Both the position numbers and the translations under genes were made by a program. Positions 23,126 to 35,239 of a stretch of 60,000 nt of DNA are shown here, piece by piece (the stretch's first letter is position 1; every line of letters starts with the position of its first letter). This DNA comes from Symsagittifera roscoffensis (lineage: Eukaryota; Xenacoelomorpha; Acoela; Convolutidae): positions 1,055,926 to 1,115,925 of the forward strand of contig NC_087064.1 of the NCBI RefSeq assembly GCF_963678635.1. Reading direction: 5' to 3'. The notes under the pieces were generated by a model. The model was not told the DNA's origin. It worked only from the letters and a program-made list of their open reading frames with translations, and made no database searches.

Positions 23126-23433
23126 TGTAATGAGTCGACCTTCGGTACCTCGCTTATAACTTGACTTTTGCAGCTATGCTGCAGATTTTTTATCAGTGCT
23201 ATTCAAGGTCACTGATATGGCCTATACTGAGTGCCACGCTGTGCGTGGTCATTCTGTTGTTTTGCTACATCGTTTGCTAGATGTTTATTTATTCTCTTCC
23301 TCAACTCTATATTCTCTTGGTCAAAGATTGAAAAATAAATATTAAATTGGAACTAATTATTTAAACAACTAATCTATCAATTTACTCTTACAGAACAACT
23401 AAGTTTTGACTCATTAATTCTCGGCAAATGTCA
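23126..23433 (+). repeat. 3' LTR of the Gypsy element
   Basis: The 308-bp partner of the LTR at 16545 is preceded by gcggggaa, a short purine run in the polypurine-tract position. Most of the divergence from the 5' LTR lies in the first 50 bases. Confidence 0.9.
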
Positions 23434-23499
23434 ACCACGTAAATTCTAAAATTGACTTTCTTGAAAAAAAAATTTTTGAGCGTAAATTGTGAACAAGAA

Positions 23500-23675
23500 A
23501 ACTGCTCGTATCAGGGCGAAGCCTTAAATGTTCCGACAGCCTCTTAAAGTCTATGAAACAGTAATAACATTGAAAAATTCCGTCAGAAATGGCTAGTTCA
23601 AAAGTCGAAATTTGTCTGAAGAAAAAAACTCACCCCGAGCACAAATATTCCGCTACTTTCGTTGCGAAACTCGGA
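23500..23675. repeat. Repeat A remnant (right end)
   Basis: It contains ctgctcgtatcagggcgaagcc...atgttccgacagcc and ends ccgagcacaaatattccgctac, the same order as the right part of A1 with the middle deleted. Confidence 0.6.
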
Positions 23676-23689
23676 ACAAAAACAGTTGA

Positions 23690-24040
23690 GTGGACAATTC
23701 AATTCTAGTTCACAATTTATGCTGAGCGTAGTTTTCAGAAAGTCACAGTTTTAATTAGGAAAAAAATATTTCTGAAATAAATACGAAAGTTTTCTATTTT
23801 AGAAACTTCGAAATGAGTTTTACAAAAAAAGAAAAGACTTGTTTAAGAGGAAATTTTTTGGGAAAAGCTTTTTTACCAAGTAATTTCCAATATGATTTGC
23901 TCAAAATGCATTTCAAAGTTTCTAAAACAAAAAAAATTCTTATTCATTTCAGAAATATTTTTAATTAAACACAATTGTGACTTTCTGAAAGTTAGGCTTA
24001 GTCAAAATTGTGAATCAAAATTAAATTGTCTTCTGAATGT
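23690..24040. mobile_element. Hairpin (foldback MITE-like) repeat
   Basis: Arms at about 23690-23830 and 23880-24035 are inverted and similar. Examples are cagaaagtcacagttttaatta against taattaaacacaattgtgactttctg, and gaaacttcgaaatgagttt against caaagtttc. No coding potential is seen. Confidence 0.6.
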
Positions 24041-24049
24041 TTTTCACAA

Positions 24050-24330
24050 TTTGCGTTGATCGTTTTTGATTGGTGCAATACCAATATCCATTATGTGCTT
24101 TATAGCTGATTTTTACTCAATTTTCACACAAAAAAAAACATATTTTTGAGGTGTGTTTTGAATTCGGTGAACAAATACTGACATCAACTTTCGTCGAACA
24201 GCCAAGATCCTGGTATCTATCGCCTGTTATCCCGAAGAAGTTGTTCTTATTGTGGTAGAACAAGTCAGTTCTAATGCGCCGACAAAGTATACCTGCGATA
24301 CAAACTATACCAGACATAAAAAGGCGTACA
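24050..24330. repeat. Repeat F, copy 1
   Basis: It shares gctgatttttactca, tgtgttttgaattc and tgacatcaactttcgt in the same order with 27310-27440. The function is unknown and ends are not defined. Confidence 0.5.
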
Positions 24331-24429
24331 AAGAAACGGTCAGTAAAAAATTACAAATATTTCATATTTTCAGAAACTTCAAAGTGTTTTATGAATAGGC
24401 CGGTTCAAGCCAATCTCTAACTAACTAGG

Positions 24430-24696
24430 CAGGCGCGCATCTAGGAATTTCTCGAGTAGGACGCATTTTCAAAAAAGTTTTGAAAAGTTTGTCGACCTTT
24501 GATTGGCGCTTTTTTGAAAATTTCGGCAAAATTAGTATAGATTGGCACTGAAGGCGCCTGAAGAACAATTTCAAGGTCAGTCAGCCAAACTGGATATCCC
24601 AAAATAGTAGTAAGGGGGGAACCCTTTGGTTCGAAAGGGGGTCGGATTCCTGAGGGGGAAGGCGTCCGCGCCCCCCGCCTCCTAAATCCGCTACTG
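24430..24696. mobile_element. hAT-like MITE (repeat D)
   Basis: The ends CAGGCGCGCATCTAGGA and (reverse complement of the right end) CAGTAGCGGATTTAGGAGG form imperfect terminal inverted repeats of the CAG-GGCGGATCTAGG kind. Flanks taactagg and aaactggg agree at 6 of 8 positions, consistent with the 8-bp target duplication of hAT elements. The interior is non-coding with G/C-rich ends. Related left ends occur at 10197 and 57997. Confidence 0.65.
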
Positions 24697-24699
24697 AAA

Positions 24700-25380
24700 C
24701 TGGGGATTCATTAAAGAACATTAGCATTCACAAACAAGGCTAAATTATCAATTGAGAAAAGTCAGGAAAAAGCGAATGGTTTCTAAAGTTCTAGCAATAA
24801 AAAAACAGCAATGTTGAGCATCACAGTGAGAAAAGTAATGCGAAGCTCCATTTTTAGCTTTCTTGTGCCAAGAGAGGAAAAAATTCAAAAAAAAGTTAGC
24901 GAAGGTTGCTTAAAAAACCAAAAAATCTTTTTTGCTGCAAATGAGTGGACGAAAAGAAAAATGACAGCCGATAGACTGAAAAATTTATTTTGTGCATAAA
25001 GGACAGGGTTTGTCCGGAATCGAACCCTTGACTTTTACAGTGTCAAGTGAAGACGGTATCTGTGCAAAGCTTACAAAATATTACCTCCAAATTATTTGAT
25101 CATTTCAGAAATAAACATAAATTGAGAAGACTGGCTGTGAAGAAGGGAACCAGTATAATTGGTGGCTGTGCTAGTCATTTTATACGCACTGTAGACTGCC
25201 TACTATGACCGCATTATAGGCGTCTGATAGCTTGAAACGATCAAAAAAAGAAACTTCAGTATATGCGCTACTGACTGTTTCATTGTATTCGTAACTTTTC
25301 TGACGTCCTTGGAGGACTCACGTTCATATCAGAAAATGACATTAATTGTAGAAAAAAAATTGAGAACTAAACTGCTTTGC
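24700..25380. other. Intergenic, with a tRNA-like B box
   Basis: A plus-strand frame of 62 codons at 24811-24999 has no motif. On the minus strand near 25010-25080 the sequence GGTTCGATTCCGG resembles the internal B box of tRNA genes, followed by ACAAACC. I cannot fold a full cloverleaf, so this is at most a tRNA relic or SINE piece. Confidence 0.35.
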
Positions 25381-25855
25381 ACAGTTTGAGTTTAAGCAAT
25401 TTCAATTCAATTCAATTATTCGATACAATGAATAAATACATACGTAATCACTCACTGCATCAGGATAGCTAGAACAGGCTTTTCAAACTAACAAGTAGCT
25501 ACCCTCCGGGATAACTATCACAATTAAGTAACGACAATGGGTAAACAAATTAGAAAAAATTGTCGACCAGCTGTACATTGTCTAAAATGTAATTTCTTTT
25601 GAAAACCTTTAAAAATTTTGACAACTGTTCTTGAGAATACGTTTCGATCTTATCGAGTAGGAGTTTACTTGACATCAAAAAATTGAAACATTTAACAATT
25701 TTGCATGAAAGGGAGTTTTCCATATTTTTTGTCCTACAGCGATAAAACAGAATCATTCCGTTAGAAGTAGAACGTGTATTTCGTTTATTACTCTAATTAC
25801 TGACGTTTAGAAAATCAATAGGTGAACGTTTTAAACATTGAAAAATGGTTTTTTT

Positions 25856-26695
25856 TTAAAATTGAGTTAAATAAATTTCATGAACTGTATCAATGCCCAG
25901 ATCATTAAACTTTGTTGTTATGTGTTCGTATTTGCGTTTAAAGAATATAGTACGGAGAATTCTTTTTTGGATTTGTTTTGCTAGTACTCCCATAGAGAAG
26001 CACACCATATGAAGTTCTAGGTACCACATATGCCAGGTAGAACTTAAACAGCTTTTTTTGAGAAAAACTACCCTGCCCTTATACATAATTCCGTTAAATC
26101 GGCCTAGTTTTCTGCACACAGTTTCAACATGATCTGTAAATTTGAGCTGACCATCAATGATAACACCTAAGTATTTGAAACATTTTGTAAATCCTATGTT
26201 TTCACCCGCAAGTGAAAAGTCATTATCCAAACATTGTTTACCAAATGGTAAGAGTTTACATTTTATAGAGCTTATCGACAATTTATTTCGCACACACCAG
26301 TCATCTGTTTTCAGCAAATCATTTTGAAAGTAATCATTTACCCTTGCCGATAGAAAAGAAGCAAGAATAGCAGTGTCGTCCGCAAAAAGACTTAATTCAG
26401 ATTTCGAATCAATTTTATTTATGTCGTTAATGTAAAGTAAGAAGAAAATGGGTCCAAGAACAGAGCCCTGCGGAACTCCGTACGATATTACCTGTTGCCT
26501 AGAAGTACCGTTCGAATTAACAACAAATTGTTGTCTGTTTGTCAAATAACTCAATATCAATTTGTTGAATTTGCCTCGAAAGCCGTACGCGCATAATTTT
26601 TCCAGATAAATGCAATGGTTAACTGTATCAAATTCCTTTCTTAGGTCAATAAAAAGTGCCAAGCACATATTTTTTGTCTCAATTGTTTTTCGCAT
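25856..26695 (-). pseudogene. LINE reverse transcriptase, catalytic part
   Basis: The frame contains LFIDLRKEFDTVNH (first catalytic Asp at residue 17), YGVPQGSVLGPIFF at 72-85 and FADDT at residues 104-108 (catalytic pair). It continues into the thumb with KCFKYLGVIIDGQLKFTDHV. The active-site residues are intact here, but the element is truncated and shifted upstream. Confidence 0.9.
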
Positions 26696-27081
26696 GTGTT
26701 CAGTAACTCGAATGATAGCATGAATACAAGAATTTTTTTCGCGGAAATTAAAGTGTTCCGTATTAAAATATTGTTTTTGTTAATGAAAACTAGCATTCTT
26801 TTATAAATTAGTTTTTCAAAAATTTTACTAAAAACTGTCAAAAGACTAAAAGGTCGATAACTACTGGGATTTTCTCTGTCTCCTTCTTTCAGAAAAGCGA
26901 CAATTTTTGCAATTTTACAAGCATCTGGAAAGTCTGCACTATCAATACATTTATTTAAAATGTTTGCCAGGAAAACAGATTTGACTGGTGAACATAATTT
27001 AATCATTTTAGTTGAAAGACCATAATGACCACTTGAAAATTTAGTTTTTAAGGCCCCTATTATTTTAAAAACTTCATTCAT
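26641..27081 (-). pseudogene. LINE reverse transcriptase, N-terminal part
   Basis: The fragment reads through the finger region with the motif FLKEGDRENPSSYRPFSLLT and SKIFEKLIYKRM. These correspond to conserved blocks 0-1 of LINE reverse transcriptases. It overlaps the next fragment by about 55 bases in a different frame, marking a frameshift. Confidence 0.85.
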
Positions 27082-27279
27082 GTTAATCCGTTTTAAAAGT
27101 TACAAAATTTGATATTTTTCTGTCTAAATTTTGAGAAGCAGAACCAACAGGTGGCATAGAATTGCTCAGGTGTTTACCAATATTGACGAAGAAATCATTA
27201 AGTAAATTTGGTTCAATCTCTTTTTGGGCTGGTTTTTGTTTTCCACAAAAAAGATTAAAAGCTTCAATTCATCTAATAC

Positions 27280-27450
27280 AAGCTACTGCTTCTATAAAAA
27301 AAATCTCATTATGTTCTATTTGGCTGATTTTTAGTCAGGTTTCAGACAAAAAACATAAACCCCTATTTTACTGGTGTGTTTTGAATTCAGGTGGCAAAAA
27401 CTGATATCAACTTTCGTACAGCAGTCAAGATCTTCGCAATCCCATTTCGC
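27280..27450. repeat. Repeat F, copy 2
   Basis: It is the partner of 24050-24330, with tggctgatttttagtcagg and tgtgttttgaattcagg, followed by tgatatcaactttcgt. Confidence 0.5.
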
Positions 27451-27784
27451 ACCAACGTTTCAAAAAAAGTTGGACAAAGTCATTCTCTTCAGTATAATTT
27501 GGAAATCACTGAAATTGCGGATTTGTTAACAAATTTTTCCTGACAGAAAAAAATTTGAGGAGAAGTTCTATTCCTTGCTTTTCGAGAGAAGAGAAGAGCG
27601 AAAAAACAAAAAAAACTTTGAGATTTGCCAGCAGAATAAAATTCCCTACTTTAATAAGCAAACATACAAACAAAGGCTACAAACGCCAGCAAAACAGGTA
27701 GAACTAAAACAGGTAGGTTTCTATGATTTCATTCAGAAGCATTTTAAGAACACATCAGAAAACGTTTTTGTTCTTCAAAGAAAA

Positions 27785-28965
27785 TGAAAAATTTGAGTTC
27801 AGGGTGATTTTGTCCAGGCCATTTTCGATTTTTCAACAAGCCATTTTGGAACAAAACTTTTTCAATAATTTTTTGGGGTTCGAAAACTGGATATCGCGAA
27901 ATATTTCGTGCTAAGAAATTTTGCTTATTTTACGCGCGAATTATTTCATGCTGTTAACGCATAAGCAGCTATTTTATCCGCCATAAATCGTTCGATACAG
28001 AATTGAGGTAATATTTGGTGTTAATAATACGTTACTAGAATATCAATTTATAAGAACATCAATTTATACTTGTCATTTATACTTGTCATAGTGAAGTTTT
28101 CAATAAATCCAAAAAATTTCAATTTTTTTTGTGTTTGCAGTTTTTTATTATTTTTCCTCTTTTATGTTTCAAAGCCGTTGAAGGGCAGTCAAAAAAAGTT
28201 CGCCCTGATACGAGCAGTCTAGTTATACTTGGTGGAATAAACGCCCATAACTGGTGAACTCACCGCCTTGACCCAAAAAGAACATACATATATTTTTCCA
28301 TAAAAACTTTTAATCAGAAGTTCAAAAAATGCACATTTCAATCGAAAAGAGTAGAGCGTTGGCAAGGCAAAAAATAATCTAATTGAAAAATGTATCCGAA
28401 ACTTTAAAATTGTCAATTTTGTAATTTAAGTTAAGAAATACAGATTATAACAGCCAAAATAACTGTTTCGAAACGCTTGAAAGGACAAACAAGACTGCTC
28501 GTATCAGGGCGAGGCCCTGAATGTTCCGACAACTTTTTGAAGATCCATGGAGCAAAAAATAACATGAAAAAAAAATAGCTGTAATAAAATAAAATTAAAA
28601 AAGCTTAAAATTTGAGATTTATTTTGAAAATCATCCCCCCACACGTCACAGAAAGTATAAAGAGATTCGTTCCTAGTAACATATCAATTATGGCAAATAA
28701 GCTTCCTTCAACCAATTTTGAACGATTTCTAAGACGGATTAAATTGCACGTTAGTGGTCCCAAATTGGCCAAAATAGCAATCTTTAAACCCTCATAACAA
28801 AAAAATGATCACGGGTAAAATATATTTTCAAATTTAAGCTCAGGACAACAATACTTTGTATATGATGCAAAAAACTCTCACTCTCCGTCAAAAATGGCTA
28901 GTTAAAATGACGAAATTTTTCTGAAGAAAAAACTCACCCCGAGCACAAATATTCCGTTACGGTCG
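27785..28965. mobile_element. Repeat A copy with both arms
   Basis: The left arm phrases (ttttgtccaggccattttcg, tggatatcgcgaaatatttcg) occur at 27800-27960. The inverted internal phrase gccctgatacgagcagtc is at 28202-28219, and the direct one at 28496. The right arm ends ccgagcacaaatattccgttac at about 28965. A 61-codon frame inside the right arm is a chance frame. Confidence 0.55.
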
Positions 28966-29289
28966 TGAATAATTAGATAAAAGACTGTGCCAATAAACTG
29001 CTGAAAATAAAACTTAGTTTACAGATCTCATTTTTCGAAATTCATGCGCCAGAAAAAGAAATCATTCCAAATTAACCGCTAAAACTCACTTATTTAATCA
29101 TTCGGCATCTTGATACTTTTGTTGAAAGCAAAGGAAGGCACTCATTCTTCAAGTATTTTTCCAAATACACATTCTTCGAAAATGATTAATATACTAAATT
29201 TATGCTTGTTCAGCCGTCTTTCGATGTAAAGCGATCGTTTTATAAGGAGGCATTGAAATGCAACATGAATTGAAAAGTATAACTTGAAA

Positions 29290-30227
29290 CCCGGGTTGAC
29301 CAAAACTTCTTATCATACAATTTCCATATATGAGAAACTTCTTGTCATACAATTTCATACAATTCCATACGCACAGAAAATTGTATGAAAACTCTATGAT
29401 AAGCATTTTTCCATATATGAAAATTGTATGATAGGTGTTTTCCCATTAACCAAAAATTTTGATTTTTTCTTTCTAAATTTAGTTTCTGAAAAATTTTCGG
29501 TTGTAGTTGCAACCGAACACAAGTGACAAAGACCTTGGTTACTCAAAACACCAAAGGTTGGACGGTCTTGCATTTACGATGCATAGCAAACGACCTGAAA
29601 GTAGCTGTTTTTCACAATCCATATAACAAAAGTAACAAACTTTTATTTTTTGGCAAAATTTTTTAATGATGATTATTTTAAATTTTTGAATTTTCAAGTT
29701 ATCAGACATTGATCAAGGCTTACATTGACACCCCATACAAAAGAAATAGGAATTTTCAGCGTTTTTGAAAAAAAAAATTAAGTGAAAAGAAAATAAAAGC
29801 CAATTTTATCGTATCCAGGACTACGTTATGCACACAAAATATTAAATTTTGCATGCAACAATTTTTTTTTTCGAAAAATGTTTGTTTGCGTACGAAAATC
29901 GATTTGCGGTGAAAAAAAAACCAAAAAAATTTTTTGGCTAAATTTTCAAAATTACTTGAAAAATTTTTTGTGTCGCCACCAAAAAATGCCAGTCATACAA
30001 TTTCCATATATGGGAATTGTATGATAAGCATTTTTTTCATAAACGAAAACCTCAGTTTTTTATCACCAGATTGTTTTATTAGAATCAAACAGCCACAGAA
30101 ATGAGTTTATACCAGTTTTCAACCATTTTTAGAAAATGTAAAAAAATTGTATGACAAGCATTTTCCCACACACTTGATGTATGGAATTGTATGATAAGCA
30201 TTTTCGGTGTATGGAGGTCAACCCGGG
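29290..30227. mobile_element. Repeat B2
   Basis: It is bounded by cccgggttgacc and ggtcaacccggg. It contains several near-palindromes of the form gcttatcatacaattt / aaattgtatgataagc. The interior is the reverse complement of much of B1 (8246-8924). Confidence 0.7.
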
Positions 30228-30607
30228 AACATAATCATCTTTGAACATTTTTGCCACAATTTAAAAGTTTGATGCTTTCAGTATATGATTTGTGAAGAGA
30301 ACTCTTACACAATTCAGGTCGCTTTTAATGCATTGTAAATGCCCGACGATCAATTTTTGGTGACTCTAGTTTTGAGTAAACCATGGGTTAAGTCACTTGT
30401 GTTCGGTCACGAACGCATCCCAAAAACTTTGAGAAATAAAAATAAAAAAAAAACAACAATTGGTTGTCCTACATTTTCCATATATGAAAAACTGCTTATC
30501 GTAGAGTTTTCTTAACATTTTCGGTATCTATGGAATTGTACGAAATTGTATGATAAGCATTTTGCATTTTTGAAAATTGTAGGATAAGCATTTTTGGTCA
30601 ACCCGGG
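30216..30607. repeat. Partial repeat B joined to B2
   Basis: It runs from the right end of B2 to another ggtcaacccggg at 30596-30607. It has the same hairpin motif before the end, so two B units share one boundary. Confidence 0.55.
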
Positions 30608-30889
30608 AAGTCAGTGATAGACCTTTTCGAACCAGTTACCTTAAAATATCGAAAACAAAACGTTTTCGCGGTACTCGATATATGTGCAGTAAAGATTGCT
30701 GGACCATTTTTTCAGCGCTAAATCTATACATTCTTTTCCAAAAATAATTTTTTTTAATTTTAAAATATATCTGATATATTCATACAATTATCTTGCAGTG
30801 AATAATTTTTACAGAAAGCAACTCAAGCTACGCGTAAACCGCGTTAATTCAAAAAAGGAGAAAGGGTTTAAGTGGAAATGTAGGGCTCC

Positions 30890-33800
30890 AACTTAAAAGA
30901 CTGTCCGAAAGCCAGTAATGGTCAAAAAGACAGTTCTGAGTCAGTAATGGTTCAACACTGCGGTTTGTGTCTGGTTATATCTCTGATCAGAGCAAGTTAC
31001 GCCCAGTGTTTGGTGTTTGAATCCTTAAAAATGTTGCAGAGCTCATTTTTAATCTTATATTATCCAAATATTCTTGAAACCTTGCTTAGATCTTATAAGA
31101 TTTTAACAAGATAACAATGGCGCCCGGCAAGATCATGGCAAGAAATCCAAGAAGCCTAACATGAGTTGACAATTCATTATTGAGCATTTCACAACTCGAA
31201 GATTTTGCCAAGATATTCTTATTGACTTGATTTCGGATCCATGGGTAAAATCATGCTAACTTTTATCAAGATCATGTTATGATGTCCATGATTTTCAAAC
31301 TCAGAAAATTACTTCAACACTCTCTGAAGCAGATCTGAAACAGAAAAACAAAAACTTTACCAATATCAAAACACTGGATTTTTTTTCTATGTATTTTTGC
31401 AGTACTGCTTTTCTTCTGCAGTTGAATAACTGAGCCAAAACTGCTTTTTACTCGCAGATCAAAGCGCGATAGTCTATAGACAGACTTTCACAAAACTGAG
31501 AATATATATAGCATAGTTTTCTGCTCAACTAATCGTCACAACCAATATTTATTACCTTCAAATGCTTATCATGAAGCTATGTTAGTTGTATATTAAACGA
31601 GACATTGCTAAAGCTTATTCTTTCTGTTCTTATCTCAAATAGTGTTTCAATTATTTGTCAGAACGGTTTTCCTATTTGATGTCCAAAATTATGGCTGATT
31701 CCAGAAACCATCTCTGAATAATCCGTTTAAATTGTATAATGTTTTTTATTTAAACTTTTCTAAGCATTCGCAAGCTTATTTTAAACGTTGAAAACTGACA
31801 AACAATTTAGCTTTACGGTTTGAAAAATGACTCCCTAAAAGATCTTATCTCACACTGTAAATAAAATTTTTTCTCATTGCTTTTCGTTCATATTTGAGTT
31901 ATAAATTTGTCTAAACTAGCCCTCTTTGTTTTACCCAAATGCCTAGTCGAAAGAATTTCATGAAATTTCTGACCCGTTCTCGCTCCAGCCCCGACAGCAA
32001 AGACTCAGGTTTTCCTAATGTTTTAATCACTAATTATGCAGAATCACTGCAACCAAATGTTTATAAAAACCGTCGGAGACCATGGTAGTGACTGAGCTCC
32101 ATGTTTTAAAAAGTATTCGTTCACTCGGTCTCTAAATATTCTTAATTTATCAAGAACATGTTTTTCCTGAGACAATTGCGATTAAAAATGGCTATGTTGC
32201 TACTCAAAATGGGGATGTTTTGAACACCGGGACTCAAAAAGTGAATGATGCAGCTTTGCGTGATACCCAAGAAATTTTGTGCAACTATGCGAACCGAAGT
32301 GTTGGTGCGCAACCTTGCGCGACCCAAAAAAATGTAAGTCGCGCCATTGCGAACCGAAGTGTTTTGCGCGATTTTGCGCCAAAAATTTGCGCCAAAAATT
32401 TAAAATTTAAATTTGAGTTTTATGCAGCTTTGTGCGACCCAAAAAAGTTGAGTCGCGACTTTGCGCAACCGAAGTTTTGTTCGACAAATGGCCACAATTA
32501 GAATTAGGTTTGACTTGGTTTTGATTGAAAAATAGTTCTTGAGCGTGGCGTTTTGGTACATTATGCATGCTTTTTTTCAGCTGGTTTGGCAAACATTGTA
32601 ATTTGCCGCAATCCGCTTCTTCCTTATTTGATTATTCGTTTCTGAAGGTTTAGTCAAAAACAGAGCTAATTTGAATTTGGGAACAAAAACCGCTGAGAAT
32701 TTTTTGAGAGTTTTTTGCGGCAATTTGCTTTGCAAAACTGAGACCCAAAATTTTGCCCCCTTGTTTTTTTTACTATGTTAATCAATAGCAAGTAAGGACA
32801 ATTGCTTAAAAATATTTCAAAAGTCTTATTTAGCAACAAAAACTTTAGGATGTTTGCCTCAAAAAGTTGCTACATTGTCAATTTTTGGTAAGCTACCAAT
32901 TGAAGTTTTTTTATTTAAGCAAAACCTAAGACATTATACATTGTTTAACAACCTCTGATGGACTAGTCTGCGACTCATGTTGTTATAGTTGGATTGAAGC
33001 ATGACGTAATAAGACAAAAATGTGGGTTTGATTAGCGCCATAATAATTGAACCACATTCTGGTAGAAAAAAATCATGAACTTTTGTCAATTATGTTTGCA
33101 AAAAACTTGTTTTTCCGACTGTCGATGAAAGTGAAAAAAATGTGTTCGAGTTTTTACCTAGCCCATTTTGGACAAGATTTTCAAAAAGTATTGTTTTCCT
33201 GCGCTCAAACTTAAAAGGAATATATCATCTGCGATCCTTTTCTGTAAAATTATGGGGTTGCCATTTTGAATAGTTTGAGATAGTTAACATGCAATAAAAT
33301 TCGAAAAATTAACGCCGAAGCGGAGGTTTAATCCAACTTAGAAATCAAATAAAATTGAAATGAGGTATGCTACGATGAGTCGTGTTTAATTGTGCACGGT
33401 GCAAAAAAAAAAACAAGACTGCTGGTATATCAGGCCGAATCTCTGAATATTTTGACTGCAATTTAAGGCCAATTAAAAACATATCTTAATCTGAAAAAAT
33501 GACTTAAGAACGTCTTCCCTTGTTTCTTCATTTCATCCCTCCACAAGTTATCTAAAATGAAATGAGATGTATTTAGCGTCGCCTATCCTATTGAAAAAAC
33601 CAAACTAGTTGCCTCAATTAAATTTCGAACGATTTAACTCACCAATTACGCGTGTTTTAAGAACGCAATATATCGCCTGTTAATTATCCCAATTTGGCCA
33701 AACTAGCCATTTCCAAACCCCCCACAAATTTTAAAAATTTGTCACATGTAAAATGAATTCAACACTTGAGTTTCGGAGAACATTAGCTTTCAGATTGTTT

Positions 33801-33905
33801 CAAACGTTTCTGTCAAAAACGTTGACTGAAAAATTGAAATTTTATTGAATAACAAAACCACCCTAAGCATAAATATTCCGATTACTTCGAAAGACAAAAC
33901 TGTAA
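30890..33905. repeat. Dispersed repeat E, copy 1 (includes a repeat A unit at 33110-33905)
   Basis: The order of phrases matches 36550-37246 plus 55974-57480. Examples are ccgaaagccagtaatgg...ctctgatcagag (30910-30990, compared with 36565-36640), ttcttatctcaaatagtgtttc (31628, compared with 36880) and gaatttatcaagaa near 32150 (compared with 56105). The last is cgtggc.ttttggtacat...ttgccgcaatc (32545-32610, compared with 56725-56800). No protein is encoded. The part at 32240-32480 has internal repeats of gcgaaccgaagtgtt and gcgacccaaaaaa. Confidence 0.6.
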
Positions 33906-35239
33906 TTTATATCAAATTAACCAAAACTTCATCCGGTTGTTGTCCCGATTCTAGAAATAAAAGCTAAAAACTGGACAAAAATTGGGGAGAAAGTTTGTAT
34001 TCGGGTGAGTCTTAGAGTTTTTTCGACGCAAAACCAAAAACCACAATCAATCGTTGCAATGGGTCGATCAATATATCATATTAAAACCCTTTCAGTAAGT
34101 TGTCCCGTTCAGTGCGTTTTTTAGCGCTTCCTGGTAAAACATTTTAAGTCTTGAAACTGATTGAACAAACAAAAAATGTAAAATTTTGGAAATTTCAAAA
34201 AAATTTCGTTTGTTATTCATTTTTTGAAATCAATGAATGTCAAAAATGCCCAATTAATTAGCCTTCTTGCATAGTTTTCTTATCACGCTAAGCACAAAAA
34301 AACGTTAAATTTCACAAAAAATGTAGCTGATACATGTGTTTGTTATGCCTAGGTCATACATATCTTTGTTATATAATACAATATAAATAAATTTCCCGAC
34401 TATTCTTGTTATATTTTTGTAAAAATTATGATGAAAAACTTTTCCGATAGAAACTACACTTGATTTGGAAAAAAATAAACTTGTTCGAAGCAACATGGAG
34501 TGAAGTCGAATTACACCATGAACAACAGCCGGTTTGTAATCCGTTTTGTCAGTTTTACAATACAGAAGAAAAAAACTAAAGATGAAAATTTTTATTGAGT
34601 GATGCAGACCACCTCTCAGGGGCATATGTGATGTTCTTATTCAACCCTTTTAACATTCGACAAAGTCAGTCAAACAAATACAGCCAGGAAAAAATTGTTT
34701 CTATAAAAAAGCACAATAAAGAAAGCGGCAAGAAAGCTGAAACACAAATAACTATTTAAAGCTCTTTTCAGTTGCTTTCAACTTTGAAACCTAATTCTCA
34801 TAATAAAAGCTTGTTATTAAAAATTGAATAAATTCTGATGTTTTTTTGGATCGGAATCTTTGTTAGTTCTGTTAAAAGTTCCACAACTCCCAGATGTTAA
34901 AGTTTTTAATTGTCTGTTTTTAGAGGAGCCCCCAAATAAATGTTTTCAAGTTTTTGCCGAGCTATTCTTTGCATTTCTGACGCGCTGAGCGTAAACTCAA
35001 AAACCTAATATATTGTCGGGATTTTATATACCAATAAGCTTGACACAATTCAATTTAGAACAATTTTGTCGAGCGGGATAACTTGCCTCGGGTGAATAAT
35101 GCACGTTACACTTTCCTTTCAGCATCAAAGTTTAAAACGAGCATTTTAGTAATATTCGTTTCACAGTGACCGTAACGTCGTTTAAGTAAAGTGTTCAAGC
35201 TGACCCTTCTCTGAACACAAAGATCTAAGTATTGATTCC
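33906..35239. other. Intergenic, nothing recognised
   Basis: The sequence is A/T-rich. A minus-strand frame of 106 codons (34625-34305) is Phe/Lys-rich without motifs and is not convincing as a gene. Confidence 0.4.

Larger units (their letters stand above)
16545..23433 (+). mobile_element. Ty3/Gypsy LTR retrotransposon, degenerate, 6.9 kb
   Basis: Two LTRs (16545-16853 and 23126-23433) begin TGTMATGAG and end GGCAAATGTCA. They are flanked by an identical 5-bp target duplication, accac (16540-16544 and 23434-23438). Between them, in order on the plus strand, are Gag with two zinc knuckles, a damaged protease region, reverse transcriptase, RNase H, a linker and integrase. RNase H precedes integrase, which is the Gypsy order. 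The frames are broken by several stops and shifts, and the LTRs differ at about 20 to 25 positions. This is an old, inactive copy. Confidence 0.92.
25397..27225 (-). mobile_element. 5'-truncated LINE (non-LTR retrotransposon)
   Basis: The minus-strand relic of a LINE ORF2 starts abruptly near 27225 with the segment EIEPNLLNDFFVNIGKHLSN, typical of the region between endonuclease and reverse transcriptase. It runs through the reverse transcriptase to 25856, then about 440 bases of 3' UTR. The 3' end carries a short (TTGAA)n repeat at about 25397-25418, as in CR1/L2- or Jockey-like families. Frames are shifted near 27090 and 26700. The clade is not certain. Confidence 0.85.

Noticed and set aside
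25005-25085. Possible tRNA gene
   Set aside because: Only a B-box-like string is present. The anticodon arm and acceptor stem do not pair.
34305-34625. 106-codon minus-strand frame
   Set aside because: It has no motif, duplicate copy or neighbouring evidence, and A/T-rich composition allows such frames by chance.
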